DNA from: Legionella antarctica
Lineage (GTDB): Bacteria > Pseudomonadota > Gammaproteobacteria > Legionellales > Legionellaceae
Length of the DNA: 64,000 nucleotides
Direction of reading: 5' to 3'
Assembly: GCF_011764505.1 (NCBI RefSeq)
Contig: NZ_AP022839.1
Coordinates: 1,161,001-1,225,000 of the forward strand
Positions 25,854-36,125 of this stretch are shown here, in pieces; position 1 is the stretch's first letter; each line of letters begins with the position of its first letter. The position numbers were made by a program, and so were the translations under genes. A model generated the notes under the pieces. The model made no database searches. It worked only from the letters and a program-made list of their open reading frames with translations, and was not told the DNA's origin.

Positions 25854-26502
25854 TACATCAACTGAAATAGCCAGCATCGCGGTACTGGTTGGTGCAGAAA
25901 TTTCCAGCGAGGAGCAGGGGAGTCAAAAAACTCATGCACAGTTATTATTGCCGATGATAGAGCGATTAATGGCTCATGCTGGTTTGCAAATGAATCAACT
26001 GGATGGAATTCTTTTCGGGTGTGGTCCTGGAAGTTTCACTGGTTTGCGAATAGCCTGTAGTATTGCCAAAGGACTTGCTTATGCCCATGATTTGAGGTTA
26101 ATTCCAGTCAGTAGTTTAGGCGCTATTACCTGGGCTGCTCGTGAGTTGCATCAAGATCCGGATTTACCCGTATTAGCAGTGCTTGACGCGCGAATGAATG
26201 AAATGTATTGGAGCTATTTTGCTAAAGGAAAAGTAGTGTCCAAAGAACTGGTAACTGCGGTACAAGATATTCAAATACCTGAACAACAGTCTGTAGTCCT
26301 TGCGGGTGTGGGCATAGATGAATATTGGGTAAATTATCCCGATTCCATAAAGTTGCAAATCAGTGATAAAGTAACTTTATATCCGAAAGCGGCGTCTATG
26401 ATACACTTGGCCCAACATGCTGAGCTAAAACCTGTATCAGTAGCACAAGCTCAGCCTATATATATACGAAATCAAGTTACTCAAGGAGGTTCTCGTGGAT
26501 AA
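25834..26502 (+). CDS. tsaB: tRNA threonylcarbamoyladenosine protein TsaB
   Basis: 222 residues. ASKHA-fold protein that partners TsaD and TsaE in t6A37 synthesis on ANN-decoding tRNAs. Family motifs: '[14 protein letters not shown]' at the N-terminus, '[10 protein letters not shown]' about residue 66, and '[11 protein letters not shown]'. Overlaps yoaA by 20 bases and the next gene by 8. Confidence 0.94.
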   Translation: MKLLAIDTSTEIASIAVLVGAEISSEEQGSQKTHAQLLLPMIERLMAHAGLQMNQLDGILFGCGPGSFTGLRIACSIAKGLAYAHDLRLIPVSSLGAITWAARELHQDPDLPVLAVLDARMNEMYWSYFAKGKVVSKELVTAVQDIQIPEQQSVVLAGVGIDEYWVNYPDSIKLQISDKVTLYPKAASMIHLAQHAELKPVSVAQAQPIYIRNQVTQGGSRG

Positions 26503-26674
26503 GCGATTATTGGAGATATTGGTTTGCCCTTTGTGTAAAGGGAAGTTATTAGTGAAAAAACAAGAGCTTATTTGTAGGTTTGATCGCTTGGCTTTTCCGG
26601 TTCATGATGGTATTCCAGTAATGCTGGAGCAAGACGCACGAGTTATTTCATTAGAAGAAAAAGATAAGTTATGA
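26495..26674 (+). CDS. ycaR: Trm112/YcaR-family small zinc-binding-like protein
   Basis: 59 residues from GTG 26495, preceded by a perfect AAGGAGGT. Sequence starts [18 protein letters not shown] and continues '[21 protein letters not shown]', the standard Trm112p/UPF0434 pattern; only the first CPLC pair plus one further Cys is retained. It overlaps kdsB by ATGA, the arrangement seen in many gamma-proteobacteria (ycaR-kdsB). Function in bacteria is not firmly known. Confidence 0.92.
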   Translation: MDKRLLEILVCPLCKGKLLVKKQELICRFDRLAFPVHDGIPVMLEQDARVISLEEKDKL

Positions 26675-27423
26675 TTAATAATGTTCATGTTATTATCCCT
26701 GCGAGATATCAGTCAACGCGTTTTCCGGGTAAATTGCTTCATGATATGAATGGCCAAACCGTAATTGAGCGAGTTTACCGACAGGCTCAATTGGCAACCC
26801 CCAAAACCATTACTATTGCAACAGATCACGAAGCGATAGCAAGTCATGCCAGAAGTTTCGGAGCGCAGGTTATGATGACGTTACCAACTCATCAAACCGG
26901 AACAGACAGAATTGCCGAAGTAGTAGCAAAAGGGAATTTTGCTGCGGATGATATTATAGTGAATGTACAGGGGGATGAGCCTTTCATTGCGCCACAATTA
27001 ATAAAACAGGTTGCCCAGGGCTTAACTCAAACCCAGGCCCCTATGTCTACTTTATGTTGGCCAATCAGCAGCATGGAGATGTTAAATAATCCCAATGTAG
27101 TTAAAGTAGTGCGCTCACGCGACAATCATGCATTATATTTTTCCAGAAGCCCAATTCCTGCCCATCGGGATGAAGGTCAATCTTATGCTCAGACTTACAG
27201 ACATATAGGTTTATATGCTTATCGAGCCGCCTTTTTATTAGATTATGTCAGTTGGCCTGTTTGCGAGCTGGAAGAGCATGAGGCTTTAGAGCAGCTGCGC
27301 GTTCTATGGTCCGGATTTGCCATTAAAGTCGATGACGCCTGTGTTGAACCACTGCAGGATATAAATACCAATGAAGATTTAGTCCTAGCGCAACGTATTC
27401 TAATTTCAAAGCAAGAGTCCTAA
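26671..27423 (+). CDS. kdsB: 3-deoxy-manno-octulosonate cytidylyltransferase
   Basis: 250 residues. Makes CMP-Kdo from CTP and Kdo for lipid A/LPS inner core. Motifs: '[17 protein letters not shown]' for nucleotide binding, '[11 protein letters not shown]', '[10 protein letters not shown]', and '[12 protein letters not shown]'. Last gene of the fdxA-yoaA-tsaB-ycaR-kdsB cluster; a palindromic element follows immediately. A possible Kdo-modifying hydroxylase lies much further right at 59827. Confidence 0.96.
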   Translation: MINNVHVIIPARYQSTRFPGKLLHDMNGQTVIERVYRQAQLATPKTITIATDHEAIASHARSFGAQVMMTLPTHQTGTDRIAEVVAKGNFAADDIIVNVQGDEPFIAPQLIKQVAQGLTQTQAPMSTLCWPISSMEMLNNPNVVKVVRSRDNHALYFSRSPIPAHRDEGQSYAQTYRHIGLYAYRAAFLLDYVSWPVCELEEHEALEQLRVLWSGFAIKVDDACVEPLQDINTNEDLVLAQRILISKQES

Positions 27424-27428
27424 CGTGA

Positions 27429-27609
27429 GTTTCGGATAAGAATCGAAGGATGTCCGTATTCTTATTGGTCCGTTCGTGCTGAGGAGGAGGGGAAGCGACG
27501 TCTCGAAGCATTCACACGGGTTATTGCCTTGATGCTTATGCTTCGAGACAGCGCTAAAGCGCTTCCTCAGCACGAACGGAGCAGTGTAATAGCTGTCCTT
27601 ATCCGAAAC
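27429..27609. repeat. large imperfect palindrome after kdsB (family copy 1)
   Basis: Outer arms GTTTCGGATAAG/CTTATCCGAAAC enclose a core with arms CCGTTCGTGCTGAGGA/TCCTCAGCACGAACGG and GTCTCGAAGCAT/ATGCTTCGAGAC. The core is related to 36126-36222. It may act as a bidirectional terminator between kdsB and the convergent permease gene, or be a dispersed intergenic repeat. Confidence 0.8.
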
Positions 27610-27654
27610 GGACGTAATTTAACGTCAGAGGCCTGGATATTTAATGAAGTCTGC

Positions 27655-29052
27655 TTATCGGGTAATATATCTTTTTCGCAGATAGAGTACTAATGCAGGA
27701 AATAACATCATTATTATACCAAGAGAAAATACCCTGCGGAAATGGCTAGCCCCACCCACATCCATCATTTGCTCTGGAGGAATAAAACCTACAAATATAG
27801 TAACAGTACAGCCCAATAATCCCAGGATGCAAGTCAGGTAATATCCCGTTTTCCCCCCAGGTATAGCGAAGGGTCTTCTTAAATGAGCAAATTTATTTTT
27901 CAGGTTCCAGGCGGCAATAAACATCAGCACATACATCATCATATACAGTTCAGTACTCAAGTCTGTGAATAACCAATAAATAGCGTTTACACTTGGGAAT
28001 AAAAGAAAACCACTGCACAGTAAGGTAACCAATAGTGCTTGTAGTATTAGAATCCGGGATGCTATTCCTTTTTTATTCAATTTACACAAGAACTTAGGTA
28101 AGAAGTCATGATTGGCAGCCATTAACAACCCTTTGGCAGGTGAAATAATCCAGTTAATCATAGAGCCTAAACTGCCTAGAAGTAACAATAATACCAAAAC
28201 AGGCATTAACCAGTTTAAGTGATAAACCTGAAAAAAATTATCAAAAGCTCTCATTACCCCGTCAACCAGACTGATTTTTTCTTTAGGTAGGACAAAAGCA
28301 ATTGCCAAGGAACCAAAGATCATCGTAAATAAAATAAGGACTACGGAAAAAAACATGGCTTTGGGAAAATTCTTCTGTGGATTTTTAACATTCCGGACAT
28401 GAACTGCCGCTAATTCCATTCCAAGAAAGGAGGTCATTATAGCAGTTAAAGATACCCAGGATTGACTGTCTTTCCATTGGGGGAGCAAATGAGACAAACT
28501 TAAGTCGATTGCCAGGGGGTTGCCTTTGATTAACCAAATGACGGCGAGAATTATAATAAATCCCATGGGAACTATCATTCCCACGATGGCACAGAAGCCG
28601 GCAAAAGCAGCTGAAGTACGTAACCCTGAGCAACCGACTACTGTTAAGGACCAGAAAATAGTAAGTATTACGGCGATTAGGTAAAATTTATTTTGAGCCA
28701 ATCCAGGATTCACCAGATAAGCTATGGTCCCCGCAATAAAAGATAAAATAGTAGGGTACCAAACCAGAGTATTAATCCATTGCAACCAAATAGTGAAAAA
28801 GGCTACGTTTTCACCAAAAGCATGTCTAACCCAACTGTAAATCCCACCTTCTTCTTCAGACCACGTTGATGAAAGTTCTGCTGAAATCAGAGCTACAGGT
28901 ATTAAAAATATTATCGCAGAAAATATGAAGAAAAAAATCAGGGTTGAGCCAAATAAAGCAGTTCCAGGCAAATTTCTTATACTGTCAATTGCCCCAGTGA
29001 TGAGTAATACTAATGCGAGCACTGATATTTTTTCAGTGGGACTATTTTTCAT
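27655..29052 (-). CDS. APC-family amino acid permease/antiporter
   Basis: 465 residues with about 12 hydrophobic spans. The N-terminal 'GAIDSIRNLPGTALFGSTLIFFF' and 'ISAELSSTWSEEEGGIYSWVRHAFG' segments match the first helices of the APC superfamily glutamate/GABA-antiporter-like group. It imports or exchanges an amino acid; the substrate cannot be read from sequence. Legionella depends on amino acids for carbon and energy and has many such transporters. Monocistronic, convergent with kdsB. Confidence 0.85.
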   Translation of the reverse strand: MKNSPTEKISVLALVLLITGAIDSIRNLPGTALFGSTLIFFFIFSAIIFLIPVALISAELSSTWSEEEGGIYSWVRHAFGENVAFFTIWLQWINTLVWYPTILSFIAGTIAYLVNPGLAQNKFYLIAVILTIFWSLTVVGCSGLRTSAAFAGFCAIVGMIVPMGFIIILAVIWLIKGNPLAIDLSLSHLLPQWKDSQSWVSLTAIMTSFLGMELAAVHVRNVKNPQKNFPKAMFFSVVLILFTMIFGSLAIAFVLPKEKISLVDGVMRAFDNFFQVYHLNWLMPVLVLLLLLGSLGSMINWIISPAKGLLMAANHDFLPKFLCKLNKKGIASRILILQALLVTLLCSGFLLFPSVNAIYWLFTDLSTELYMMMYVLMFIAAWNLKNKFAHLRRPFAIPGGKTGYYLTCILGLLGCTVTIFVGFIPPEQMMDVGGASHFRRVFSLGIIMMLFPALVLYLRKRYITR

Positions 29053-29161
29053 TGATTCTTCGGCTTGATAAAAAGATATACATTATACAGGAACTTGGAC
29101 GTTGGGGTGAAGATTTATTTTTATCTCAAAAGGTGTTTTTATTTGTTATTTTGAACCATAT

Positions 29162-29485
29162 TTATTCTTGTCTGTTTTTGTAACCGTCTTTGCAGGCTGG
29201 TGAATTTAAAATCGATTTGCTCCGTTGAGCCCACTCCTCAGAAGAGTATAGATGCAAGCTTAGGGCATGTAATCCCTGAGCAAACTCCTGACAAAGCAGA
29301 TGATTGACCAGCCTGTGGCGTGCTACGCGGCTTAATCCTGTAAATTCAGCAGAAACGGCAATCACTTTAAAATGAGTTTGAGCACCTTCTGGCACATGAT
29401 GGTTACCTGATTCATCGTCAACACTTAAAAAACTGGGGGAAAGCTCGCAGGTTAACTGTTGTACTATACGTTCTTTTCGTGACAT
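29162..29485 (-). CDS. bolA: BolA-family protein
   Basis: 107 residues. Contains the family core 'DESGNHHVPEGAQTHFKVIAVSAEFTGLSRVARHRLVNHLL' (quoted by parts: 'HFKVIAVS', 'FTGLSRVARHRLV') and 'GLHALSLHLYSSEEW'. The conserved His of 'HALSLH' is present. BolA proteins bind monothiol glutaredoxins with Fe-S clusters and influence cell shape and stress response. Single gene; the pilin gene starts divergently. Confidence 0.93.
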   Translation of the reverse strand: MSRKERIVQQLTCELSPSFLSVDDESGNHHVPEGAQTHFKVIAVSAEFTGLSRVARHRLVNHLLCQEFAQGLHALSLHLYSSEEWAQRSKSILNSPACKDGYKNRQE

Positions 29486-29826
29486 GAAGTGGCCCTAATG
29501 CGAAACAGGAATTAAATTATACCGATTTTATAGAGCATTGTCTTAATTTAAATATGAGGTTTTTTGTTATGAGTGTTTTGTTGTCTTGGACAAACTTGGA
29601 CTATAAGTTGACAATAAGTGTCACATTGTTGCTTTAGCACCATTTCCTGAATAGTTATCAATTTTATTTATAATGATTAAAGTGCTTATTAATTTTCTTT
29701 TTTGCTTCAAATACAATCGCTTTTGAGGTGAATCAAAAATAATAAATCGATTAAGGTGATTATCTCTTGAAGTGGCACTTAGCTTGCGTGCATTATACGA
29801 TGTAATTAATAATTTTGGAGATAGCC
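29486..29826. other. divergent intergenic region bolA / pilin
   Basis: 341 bases, AT-rich. It holds the sigma-54 promoter of the pilin gene and presumably the bolA promoter. No other gene seen. Confidence 0.6.
29773..29787 (+). promoter_or_regulatory. sigma-54 (RpoN) promoter of the pilin gene
   Basis: TGGCAC-N5-TTGC matches the -24/-12 consensus exactly, 40 bases upstream of the pilin ATG. Pilin genes are often RpoN/PilR-controlled. Confidence 0.85.
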
Positions 29827-30237
29827 ATGAAACAGAAGGGTTTTACGCTGATTGAATTGATGATAGTTGTGGCAATTATTGGTATTTTAGCTGCTATCGC
29901 TATTCCAGCTTATCAGGACTATACGATTAGAGCGCGGGTGACTGAGGGCTTGCAAATGGCTTCATCAGCACAACTTGCAGTTTCAGAAACTGCAATTACC
30001 AATAACGCATTACCAGCTACTCAAGCAGCTACAGGTTATACCAGCCCTGCGCCTACTGCGAATGTTGCTTCTATTACCATAACGGACGCCACAGGTGTGA
30101 TTGTTATAACCTACACGGCCGCCGCCGGTAATGGAACCTTAACCTTAACACCTACTCTAACAGCTAATGGAGATGTGACTTGGAATTGTAGTGTGGGAAC
30201 TTTGTTACCAAAATATGCTCCTGCAAGTTGCAGATAA
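29827..30237 (+). CDS. pilE: type IV major pilin (PilA/PilE-like)
   Basis: 136 residues from ATG 29827 with GGAG 6 bases upstream; an in-frame TTG at 29815 is not needed. The leader MKQKG is cut before '[27 protein letters not shown]', with Glu at +5. The variable part ends in two Cys ('TWNCSVG' and 'PASCR') forming the D-loop typical of type IVa pilins. It is assembled in the inner membrane and used for attachment, twitching and DNA uptake. Expressed from a sigma-54 promoter. Confidence 0.93.
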   Translation: MKQKGFTLIELMIVVAIIGILAAIAIPAYQDYTIRARVTEGLQMASSAQLAVSETAITNNALPATQAATGYTSPAPTANVASITITDATGVIVITYTAAAGNGTLTLTPTLTANGDVTWNCSVGTLLPKYAPASCR

Positions 30238-30270
30238 TAATCCAGTACCTGGTCGAGATGACGGGCTCTC

Positions 30271-30300
30271 GGGGCTGTGGGTATCAAACAGCCCCATTTC
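30271..30300 (+). terminator. hairpin terminator after pilin gene
   Basis: GGGGCTGT/ACAGCCCC stem with a 9-base loop followed by ATTTCATT, between the convergent pilin and pfp genes. Confidence 0.65.
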
Positions 30301-30301
30301 A

Positions 30302-31540
30302 TTACTTTAGTTTCTTGGCCACTAACTGATTTTTCAATCGGACGTAATCGGGCAAGCCATCAATATAACCTGGATATGCTTCACCTTGTATCAGGGGTGC
30401 TAAATAACGTTTGCAGGCAGGGGTAATTCCCATTCCATCTTCTGATATGTATTCGGCTGGCATGGCTTTTTCCTGATTAGCAACATCAGCCAAGGCAACC
30501 TGGCCAATTGACCATTGGTAGGGTTCGTCCTGTTCGCGAATAATAACAGGCATAATGGCATTATGACCGTTAATGGCATATTCAACAGCTGCTTTACCCA
30601 AGGCATAAGCTTGGTCTACGTCCACCTGAGATGCGATATGACGAGCTGCACGTTGGAGATAATCTGCAACTGCCCAGTGATATTTATAACCGAGCTCAGT
30701 TTTTATTAGCTGGGCTATGACAGGAGCGACACCGCCTAACTGCGCATGGCCAAAGGCATCTCTCAATCCAGCATCACTTAAAAACTGATCTTCGCTATTA
30801 CGAATTCCCTCGGATACTACCACAACACAGTAACCATAGGTTTTTACACATTCATCGACTTTACTGAGGAATTTTTTCGGATCAAAAGTCACTTCAGGTA
30901 ATAAAATAATATGTGGCGGTTCACTTGGGTTTTGACTGGCCAATCCACTGGCTGCCGCTATCCATCCGGCATGGCGTCCCATCACTTCCAGAATAAAAAC
31001 TTTAGTTGAGGAGGCTGCCATGGATGCTACATCAAACCCGGCTTCTTTGGTAGAAATAGCAACGTATTTAGCTACGGAGCCAAACCCGGGGCAGTTATCG
31101 GTAAAGGGGAGATCATTATCAACGGTTTTAGGTATTCCAATACAAGTAATGGAATACCCCATCGTTTCACCCAGTTGCGATATTTTATGGGCGGTATCTT
31201 GCGAATCGCCACCTCCATTATAGAAGAAATAACCAATATCATGAGCTTTAAACACTTCAATCAGGCGTTGATACTCATCGCCATTGTCTTTTAACTTGTA
31301 CCGACATGAACCAAAAGCCCCGGAAGGAGTTTGCATTAGTTTGGAAATATCTTCATCACTTTCAAGAGAGGTATCAATTAGCTCCTCATTTAAGGCACCA
31401 ATAATACCATTTTTTGCGGCAAAAACCTTACCTATATGTTCGGGATATAACCGGGCAGTTTGGATGACACCACAAGCCGAGGCATTAATAACGGCGGTAA
31501 CACCACCTGATTGAGCGTATATTGCATTTTTTACAGCCAT
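30302..31540 (-). CDS. pfp: diphosphate-fructose-6-phosphate 1-phosphotransferase
   Basis: 412 residues. PPi-dependent phosphofructokinase. 'IYAQSGGVTAVINAS', 'FFYNGGGDSQDTAHKI' (Asp in place of the Gly that marks ATP-type enzymes), 'GIPKTVDNDLPFTD' with the catalytic Asp, and 'EVMGRHAGWIAAASGLA' are all present. ATG preceded by GGAG. It is reversible, serving glycolysis or gluconeogenesis. Lies 63 bases after letS on the same strand. Confidence 0.93.
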   Translation of the reverse strand: MAVKNAIYAQSGGVTAVINASACGVIQTARLYPEHIGKVFAAKNGIIGALNEELIDTSLESDEDISKLMQTPSGAFGSCRYKLKDNGDEYQRLIEVFKAHDIGYFFYNGGGDSQDTAHKISQLGETMGYSITCIGIPKTVDNDLPFTDNCPGFGSVAKYVAISTKEAGFDVASMAASSTKVFILEVMGRHAGWIAAASGLASQNPSEPPHIILLPEVTFDPKKFLSKVDECVKTYGYCVVVVSEGIRNSEDQFLSDAGLRDAFGHAQLGGVAPVIAQLIKTELGYKYHWAVADYLQRAARHIASQVDVDQAYALGKAAVEYAINGHNAIMPVIIREQDEPYQWSIGQVALADVANQEKAMPAEYISEDGMGITPACKRYLAPLIQGEAYPGYIDGLPDYVRLKNQLVAKKLK

Positions 31541-31603
31541 TTTTTCTCCATGGAGTTGAAGGCGATTAAAGGAGGTAATATGCTTACCTTTAACAGACCT
31601 TTA

Positions 31604-34339
31604 TTAAGTTTTACTTGCGTATTGCTTTTCATATTCACTGATTACTGCGTCAATATTCTGAATTAGCTCTGCAAAAATACTCGATAATTCCTTAATTTCT
31701 GTAACGGACCGCGCTAATTTTTCTAATTGCATTACTGATTTTTGTAATATAGGTACTCCACAAAAACAACAGGCTCCATGGAGCTTATGAGCGGCATCAC
31801 CCAACGCTTTAATATTCTTGTTATTCATCAGATGAACAAACTCTTCACGATTTTTGTATAACTCCTCTATAAATTTAGCAAGAAATTCTTCGGCAAGAGT
31901 TTGATTTCCTGATACTTTTTGAACACATAATTGCCAATCAATAGAGGTATGCTTTGCTTTGTCTACGATACGTAATAGCTGAATTAAGAGCTGCTTTTCA
32001 TCAATCGGTTTTTGAAGGCAGTAATCTACCCCGGATTTTTTCAAATCTACTGTACTGAGGTCACTGCTGTTGGCAGTGATGAGTACTATAGGAGAGTGTT
32101 TATTGAGTAGAGATTTTTGACGGATTACCCGAGCGGCATCCAGCCCATTCAACTTGGGCATTTGCAAATCCAACAAAATAAGATCATATTTTTTTTCTTC
32201 GCAGGAGTCTACGGCCATTTCACCATCGTCCACTGCGGTGACGTTGGCATTATCACTGAGTAAAGAATTGAGGAGCATTTTATTAATAGGGTTATCTTCA
32301 GCAATTAATAATTCAGGATGGAGAAAACGTAATTGCTCCCTTAAACTATCTAACTCATGATTGATTATTTTCTCAGAAAAATTTTCAGTATTGATGGACT
32401 CGATAAGGTCTTGTAATTTTTGAATACTAATGGGTTTGTATAAAAAGCCTTTTGCTCCAAGGGCAGCGTAGTTGATGATAGGCCACTTGGATATTAATAC
32501 AAAGGGCAGGTGTTTATAATGGGACATCAGTTCAGCAACTTGTTGCTCGCAGCCTTGATTCACATTAATAAAGGCTATTTTACAAACTTTATTTTTACTT
32601 AGTGCTTTAGCGAGTTTATTGAATGAGTTCACCGCAACACATTCTATTCCCCAATACCCCAATCCATTACATAAAGCTTCTAAATGTAAGGAATTGTCGT
32701 CAAAACAAAGTATCTTCAAATGAGCGAAACGATGGGTCTGGTTTTTTTCTATTTCATAAGCCATCAACTTTTCAACCTTAATACGGGCTGTGAAAGTAGA
32801 TCCTTTATTTAATTCACTGGTAAGGTTCAAACGTCCCTGCATTTCCTCGCAAAGTTTTTTGCATATGACCAATCCCAAACCTGATCCGCCGTAGCGGCGA
32901 GTAATACTGGTATCTGCCTGGTTAAATGCAGTAAACAATTTATTTTGATCTTCAAGAGAAATACCAATACCCGTATCAGTAATGCTCATACACAGAGTGT
33001 AATCTTTTTCGGTGTCCTGTTCGATTTTAGTGCGTATTAAAACATATCCGTGATCAGTAAATTTTACGGCGTTGGTTATAAGATTGCTAATTATTTGTTT
33101 AATTCTAAAGGGGTCGCCTAAAACAGTTTTAGGGACATTGACCTCAGTGATGGGAATTAAATCTATTCCTTTTTTATGTGCGTTAGGGCTTGCAAGAGCC
33201 AATACTTCATCAATACAGCCGCGGATATCCAGCGGAATACAATCAAGATGTAATTTACCTGCATCTATTTTGGAGAAATCCAGAATGTCATTGATAATTC
33301 CCAATAGATCCTGTGCGGATGATTTAATAGTTTTAACATAATCAAGTTGCAGGGGGTCCAATTTACTTTCCAACAACACATTCGTAAACCCGATAACCCC
33401 ATTCATAGGCGTGCGAATTTCATGGCTCATATTGGCAATAAACTCTGATTTCTGACGACTTTTTTCCTCACTTTTTTTCTTATCCAGTGACAGTTCAATA
33501 TTTTTTTCTTCTAAAAGCTCAAGACTTTGCTGTAAGTCTTCAGTCGCTGTTTCAATGTGTTGATTGAGATCGCGAATGGTACTTAAATATTGTTTCTGTA
33601 GGTGGGCGCAACCTCTTTCAATAACACCTAACTCCCCTTTACTTGAAATCCTTATTTCCGTTTCGAATTCGTTACTCAGAATTTGTTTCATACTGCGCCG
33701 TAAACGTGAAATAGGTACATAAATTTGTTTGGATAGAAAATAATGGATAGTTAATCCCATTAACAAACCGAACAAGGTAATGAAGATCGTGACTATCATC
33801 ATTTGATATCGTTTAATCAACATGGACTGGGTGTCTATATCAATAGACAACCAGCCTAAAATATCATCTGCCTGAAAAGCAGAAGGGTTAAGCGTTTTGA
33901 TAAAGGAAGTATTTGAGTAGAGGTTAAATTTGGGAATGGTGATGGGGGCTATGAAATTAATGGTGAAAGGGTTGATCTGTCGGCTCTCAATATAGTCCCC
34001 TGTGAAGTCTGGCGGATTGAACGGTTTATGTATGGAGTGTTTTCCACCACGATAAGCAAGTAATTGTCCCTTAGAATTATAAAAAGCTAAAGCTTTTACT
34101 TCTGGATTAATGGTTGAGGCATTTATTAAACCTTGAAGGGTTCGGCTGTCATGGCGGAGCATGGCGTATTGCGCCGCGGGTAATAACTGGCGAATGTAAG
34201 CCTCACCTAAACGGGACATATGCTGCTTTAAGTCTTTACCGAATTGGCCGTTGTAAAAGACCGCAAAAAGTAAGGCTACTAGAAAAGCTGGAATAAGAGT
34301 GGTGATTCTGAGCTGATATTTTATACCAATACTTTTCAA
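31604..34339 (-). CDS. letS: hybrid sensor histidine kinase LetS (BarA/GacS type)
   Basis: 911 residues. Layout: TM1 (about 12-29), periplasmic sensor (30-175), TM2 (180-202), HAMP (203-255), coiled coil, HisKA with 'FIANMSHEIRTPMNGV' (His306), HATPase_c ('DTGIGIS', 'GSGLGLVICKKL'), a degenerate receiver ('ILCFDDN'), a complete receiver ('LLIAEDNPINKMLLN' and 'LILLDLQMPK', phospho-Asp), and an Hpt domain ('DAAHKLHGACCFCG'). This is the unorthodox BarA/GacS tripartite relay. LetS signals to LetA, which induces RsmY/RsmZ and the transmissive phase of Legionella. letA is not in the window. Confidence 0.92.
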   Translation of the reverse strand: MKSIGIKYQLRITTLIPAFLVALLFAVFYNGQFGKDLKQHMSRLGEAYIRQLLPAAQYAMLRHDSRTLQGLINASTINPEVKALAFYNSKGQLLAYRGGKHSIHKPFNPPDFTGDYIESRQINPFTINFIAPITIPKFNLYSNTSFIKTLNPSAFQADDILGWLSIDIDTQSMLIKRYQMMIVTIFITLFGLLMGLTIHYFLSKQIYVPISRLRRSMKQILSNEFETEIRISSKGELGVIERGCAHLQKQYLSTIRDLNQHIETATEDLQQSLELLEEKNIELSLDKKKSEEKSRQKSEFIANMSHEIRTPMNGVIGFTNVLLESKLDPLQLDYVKTIKSSAQDLLGIINDILDFSKIDAGKLHLDCIPLDIRGCIDEVLALASPNAHKKGIDLIPITEVNVPKTVLGDPFRIKQIISNLITNAVKFTDHGYVLIRTKIEQDTEKDYTLCMSITDTGIGISLEDQNKLFTAFNQADTSITRRYGGSGLGLVICKKLCEEMQGRLNLTSELNKGSTFTARIKVEKLMAYEIEKNQTHRFAHLKILCFDDNSLHLEALCNGLGYWGIECVAVNSFNKLAKALSKNKVCKIAFINVNQGCEQQVAELMSHYKHLPFVLISKWPIINYAALGAKGFLYKPISIQKLQDLIESINTENFSEKIINHELDSLREQLRFLHPELLIAEDNPINKMLLNSLLSDNANVTAVDDGEMAVDSCEEKKYDLILLDLQMPKLNGLDAARVIRQKSLLNKHSPIVLITANSSDLSTVDLKKSGVDYCLQKPIDEKQLLIQLLRIVDKAKHTSIDWQLCVQKVSGNQTLAEEFLAKFIEELYKNREEFVHLMNNKNIKALGDAAHKLHGACCFCGVPILQKSVMQLEKLARSVTEIKELSSIFAELIQNIDAVISEYEKQYASKT

Positions 34340-34611
34340 GATAACTCCTGGATTATGCTAAGGCACTGTAAATTCATAATCGATACCTTTATACATCCCA
34401 TCTTATCGCGATATTACCCCAATCTTCAATCGCAAAAGCTTCGAATACAGGAGCTTTATTCAAGCACAAGGTTCAATCTTGCGGCCAATTCAGGGTGCGA
34501 ACAGGTACAGTGATGGATTTGCAGTGTTTAATTCAGCGGTTGAATCTTTGCGTTGCTGGTAAAGTGGGCTATTATAGCCCGATTATTTTATTCCTTACAA
34601 TGGAAGATACT

Positions 34612-36024
34612 ATGACCGTCAGAACTCGATTTGCCCCAAGCCCCACTGGACTTCTACATGTGGGGGGGGTGCGGACTGCTTTATTTTCATGGCTTTATGC
34701 AAAACGACATAAAGGGCACTTCATTCTTCGTATAGAGGATACTGATAGAGAAAGGTCCACTCAGGAGTCTGTCCAAGCAATTCTGGATGGAATGGCCTGG
34801 TTGGGCCTGGAGAGTGATGAAGGGCCTTTTTACCAAACCCATCGCTATGATAGATACAATGAGGTTGCATTGAAATTACTGGCTGAAGGTAAGGCTTATC
34901 GATGCGAATGCAGTAAAGAACGCCTGGAGTCTTTGCGAGAAGAGCAGTTGGCGGCTAAGGAAAAGCCTCGTTATGATGGTCGTTGTCGAAATAAAAACCT
35001 GCCTTTAACGAATAATCCTTATGTTATTCGTTTTAAAAATCCTGATAATGGGGTAATTTCCTTCCTTGATGAGGTCTATGGTGATATTCATGTAGAAAAT
35101 TGCGAATTGGATGATTTGATACTGGTACGTTCCGATGGTCACCCAACCTATAATTTCGCAGTGGTTATTGATGATTTGGATATGCAGATTACACATGTGA
35201 TTCGGGGAGACGATCACATCAACAATACGCCCAGACAAATTAATTTATTTAAAGCTTTAAATGCCCCCATTCCTGTTTTTGCTCACTTGCCCATGATTTT
35301 AGGCGATGACGGTAAACGTTTATCAAAAAGGCATGGAGCGGTTGGGGTGTTGCAATTTAAAGAGTTAGGGATTTTACCCCACGCCTTGTTAAATTATTTA
35401 GTTCGGTTGGGATGGTCACATGGGGATCAGGAAATTTTCAGTATAGAGGAAATGATAGCAAGTTTTGATTTGAAGCATGTTAGTCGAGGCGTTTCAAGTT
35501 TTAATTACGAAAAATTATACTGGTTGAATCAGCACTATCAAAAAAATGATTTGCCAGAGTCGGTCGCGAAGGCTTTACAGTGGCACTTTGAAAAAGCGGG
35601 AATCGATCTGAGTAAAGGGCCAGCACTTAAGGATTTAGTTGCTACTCAGGCCGAACGGTGCAAGACTTTGGATGAAATGTGTCAGATGAGCCAATATTTT
35701 TATACCGATGCTATTGAATATGATGACGATGCGGTAAAAAAACATTTACGTCCAGTTATTCTAGAACCATTAACAGCCCTTTATGAGCGATTACAAGAAC
35801 TTCATAATTGGCAAAACGAAGCCATACAACAATGCATCAATGAAGTGAGTGCCTCCTTTGATATTAACATGAGTAAAATTGCTCAGCCGTTGCGTGTAGC
35901 GGTAACTGGTTCAAGCATGTCTCCTGCAATAGATATGACTCTTTTCTTATTGGGGAAACAAAGAGTCTTAAGTCGTCTCGAAAATGCACTAGAGAAAATA
36001 AGAATCAGAGCTAGTGCGCAATAA
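34612..36024 (+). CDS. gltX: glutamyl-tRNA synthetase
   Basis: 470 residues. Class I synthetase. 'RFAPSPTGLLHVGGVRTALF' contains the HIGH-like motif, and 'KRLSKRHGAV' the KMSKS-like one; 'RIEDTDRERST' and 'HVIRGDDHINNTPRQ' are family segments. The zinc-site cysteines 'YRCECSKERL...CR' are present. ATG 34612 is chosen from family alignment and GGAAG upstream; longer frames to 34495 add unrelated residues. Divergent from letS. Confidence 0.96.
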   Translation: MTVRTRFAPSPTGLLHVGGVRTALFSWLYAKRHKGHFILRIEDTDRERSTQESVQAILDGMAWLGLESDEGPFYQTHRYDRYNEVALKLLAEGKAYRCECSKERLESLREEQLAAKEKPRYDGRCRNKNLPLTNNPYVIRFKNPDNGVISFLDEVYGDIHVENCELDDLILVRSDGHPTYNFAVVIDDLDMQITHVIRGDDHINNTPRQINLFKALNAPIPVFAHLPMILGDDGKRLSKRHGAVGVLQFKELGILPHALLNYLVRLGWSHGDQEIFSIEEMIASFDLKHVSRGVSSFNYEKLYWLNQHYQKNDLPESVAKALQWHFEKAGIDLSKGPALKDLVATQAERCKTLDEMCQMSQYFYTDAIEYDDDAVKKHLRPVILEPLTALYERLQELHNWQNEAIQQCINEVSASFDINMSKIAQPLRVAVTGSSMSPAIDMTLFLLGKQRVLSRLENALEKIRIRASAQ

Positions 36025-36125
36025 GCTTGTTCGCTTAGGCAGGTTGGGTCTTGGCCCATAGCCGTCAGGCTAAGAGATTTTTGGATTATCACAAGATCTT
36101 CTCGATCAAAAAACGTACGAATATG

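Noticed and set aside
27463..27580. CRISPR-like or attachment-site interpretation of the repeat after kdsB
   Set aside because: It is one palindrome with a second diverged copy 9 kb away, not an array, and no integrase is near.
30111..30302. Antisense ORF in the pilin gene
   Set aside because: Shadow frame of a clear pilin gene.
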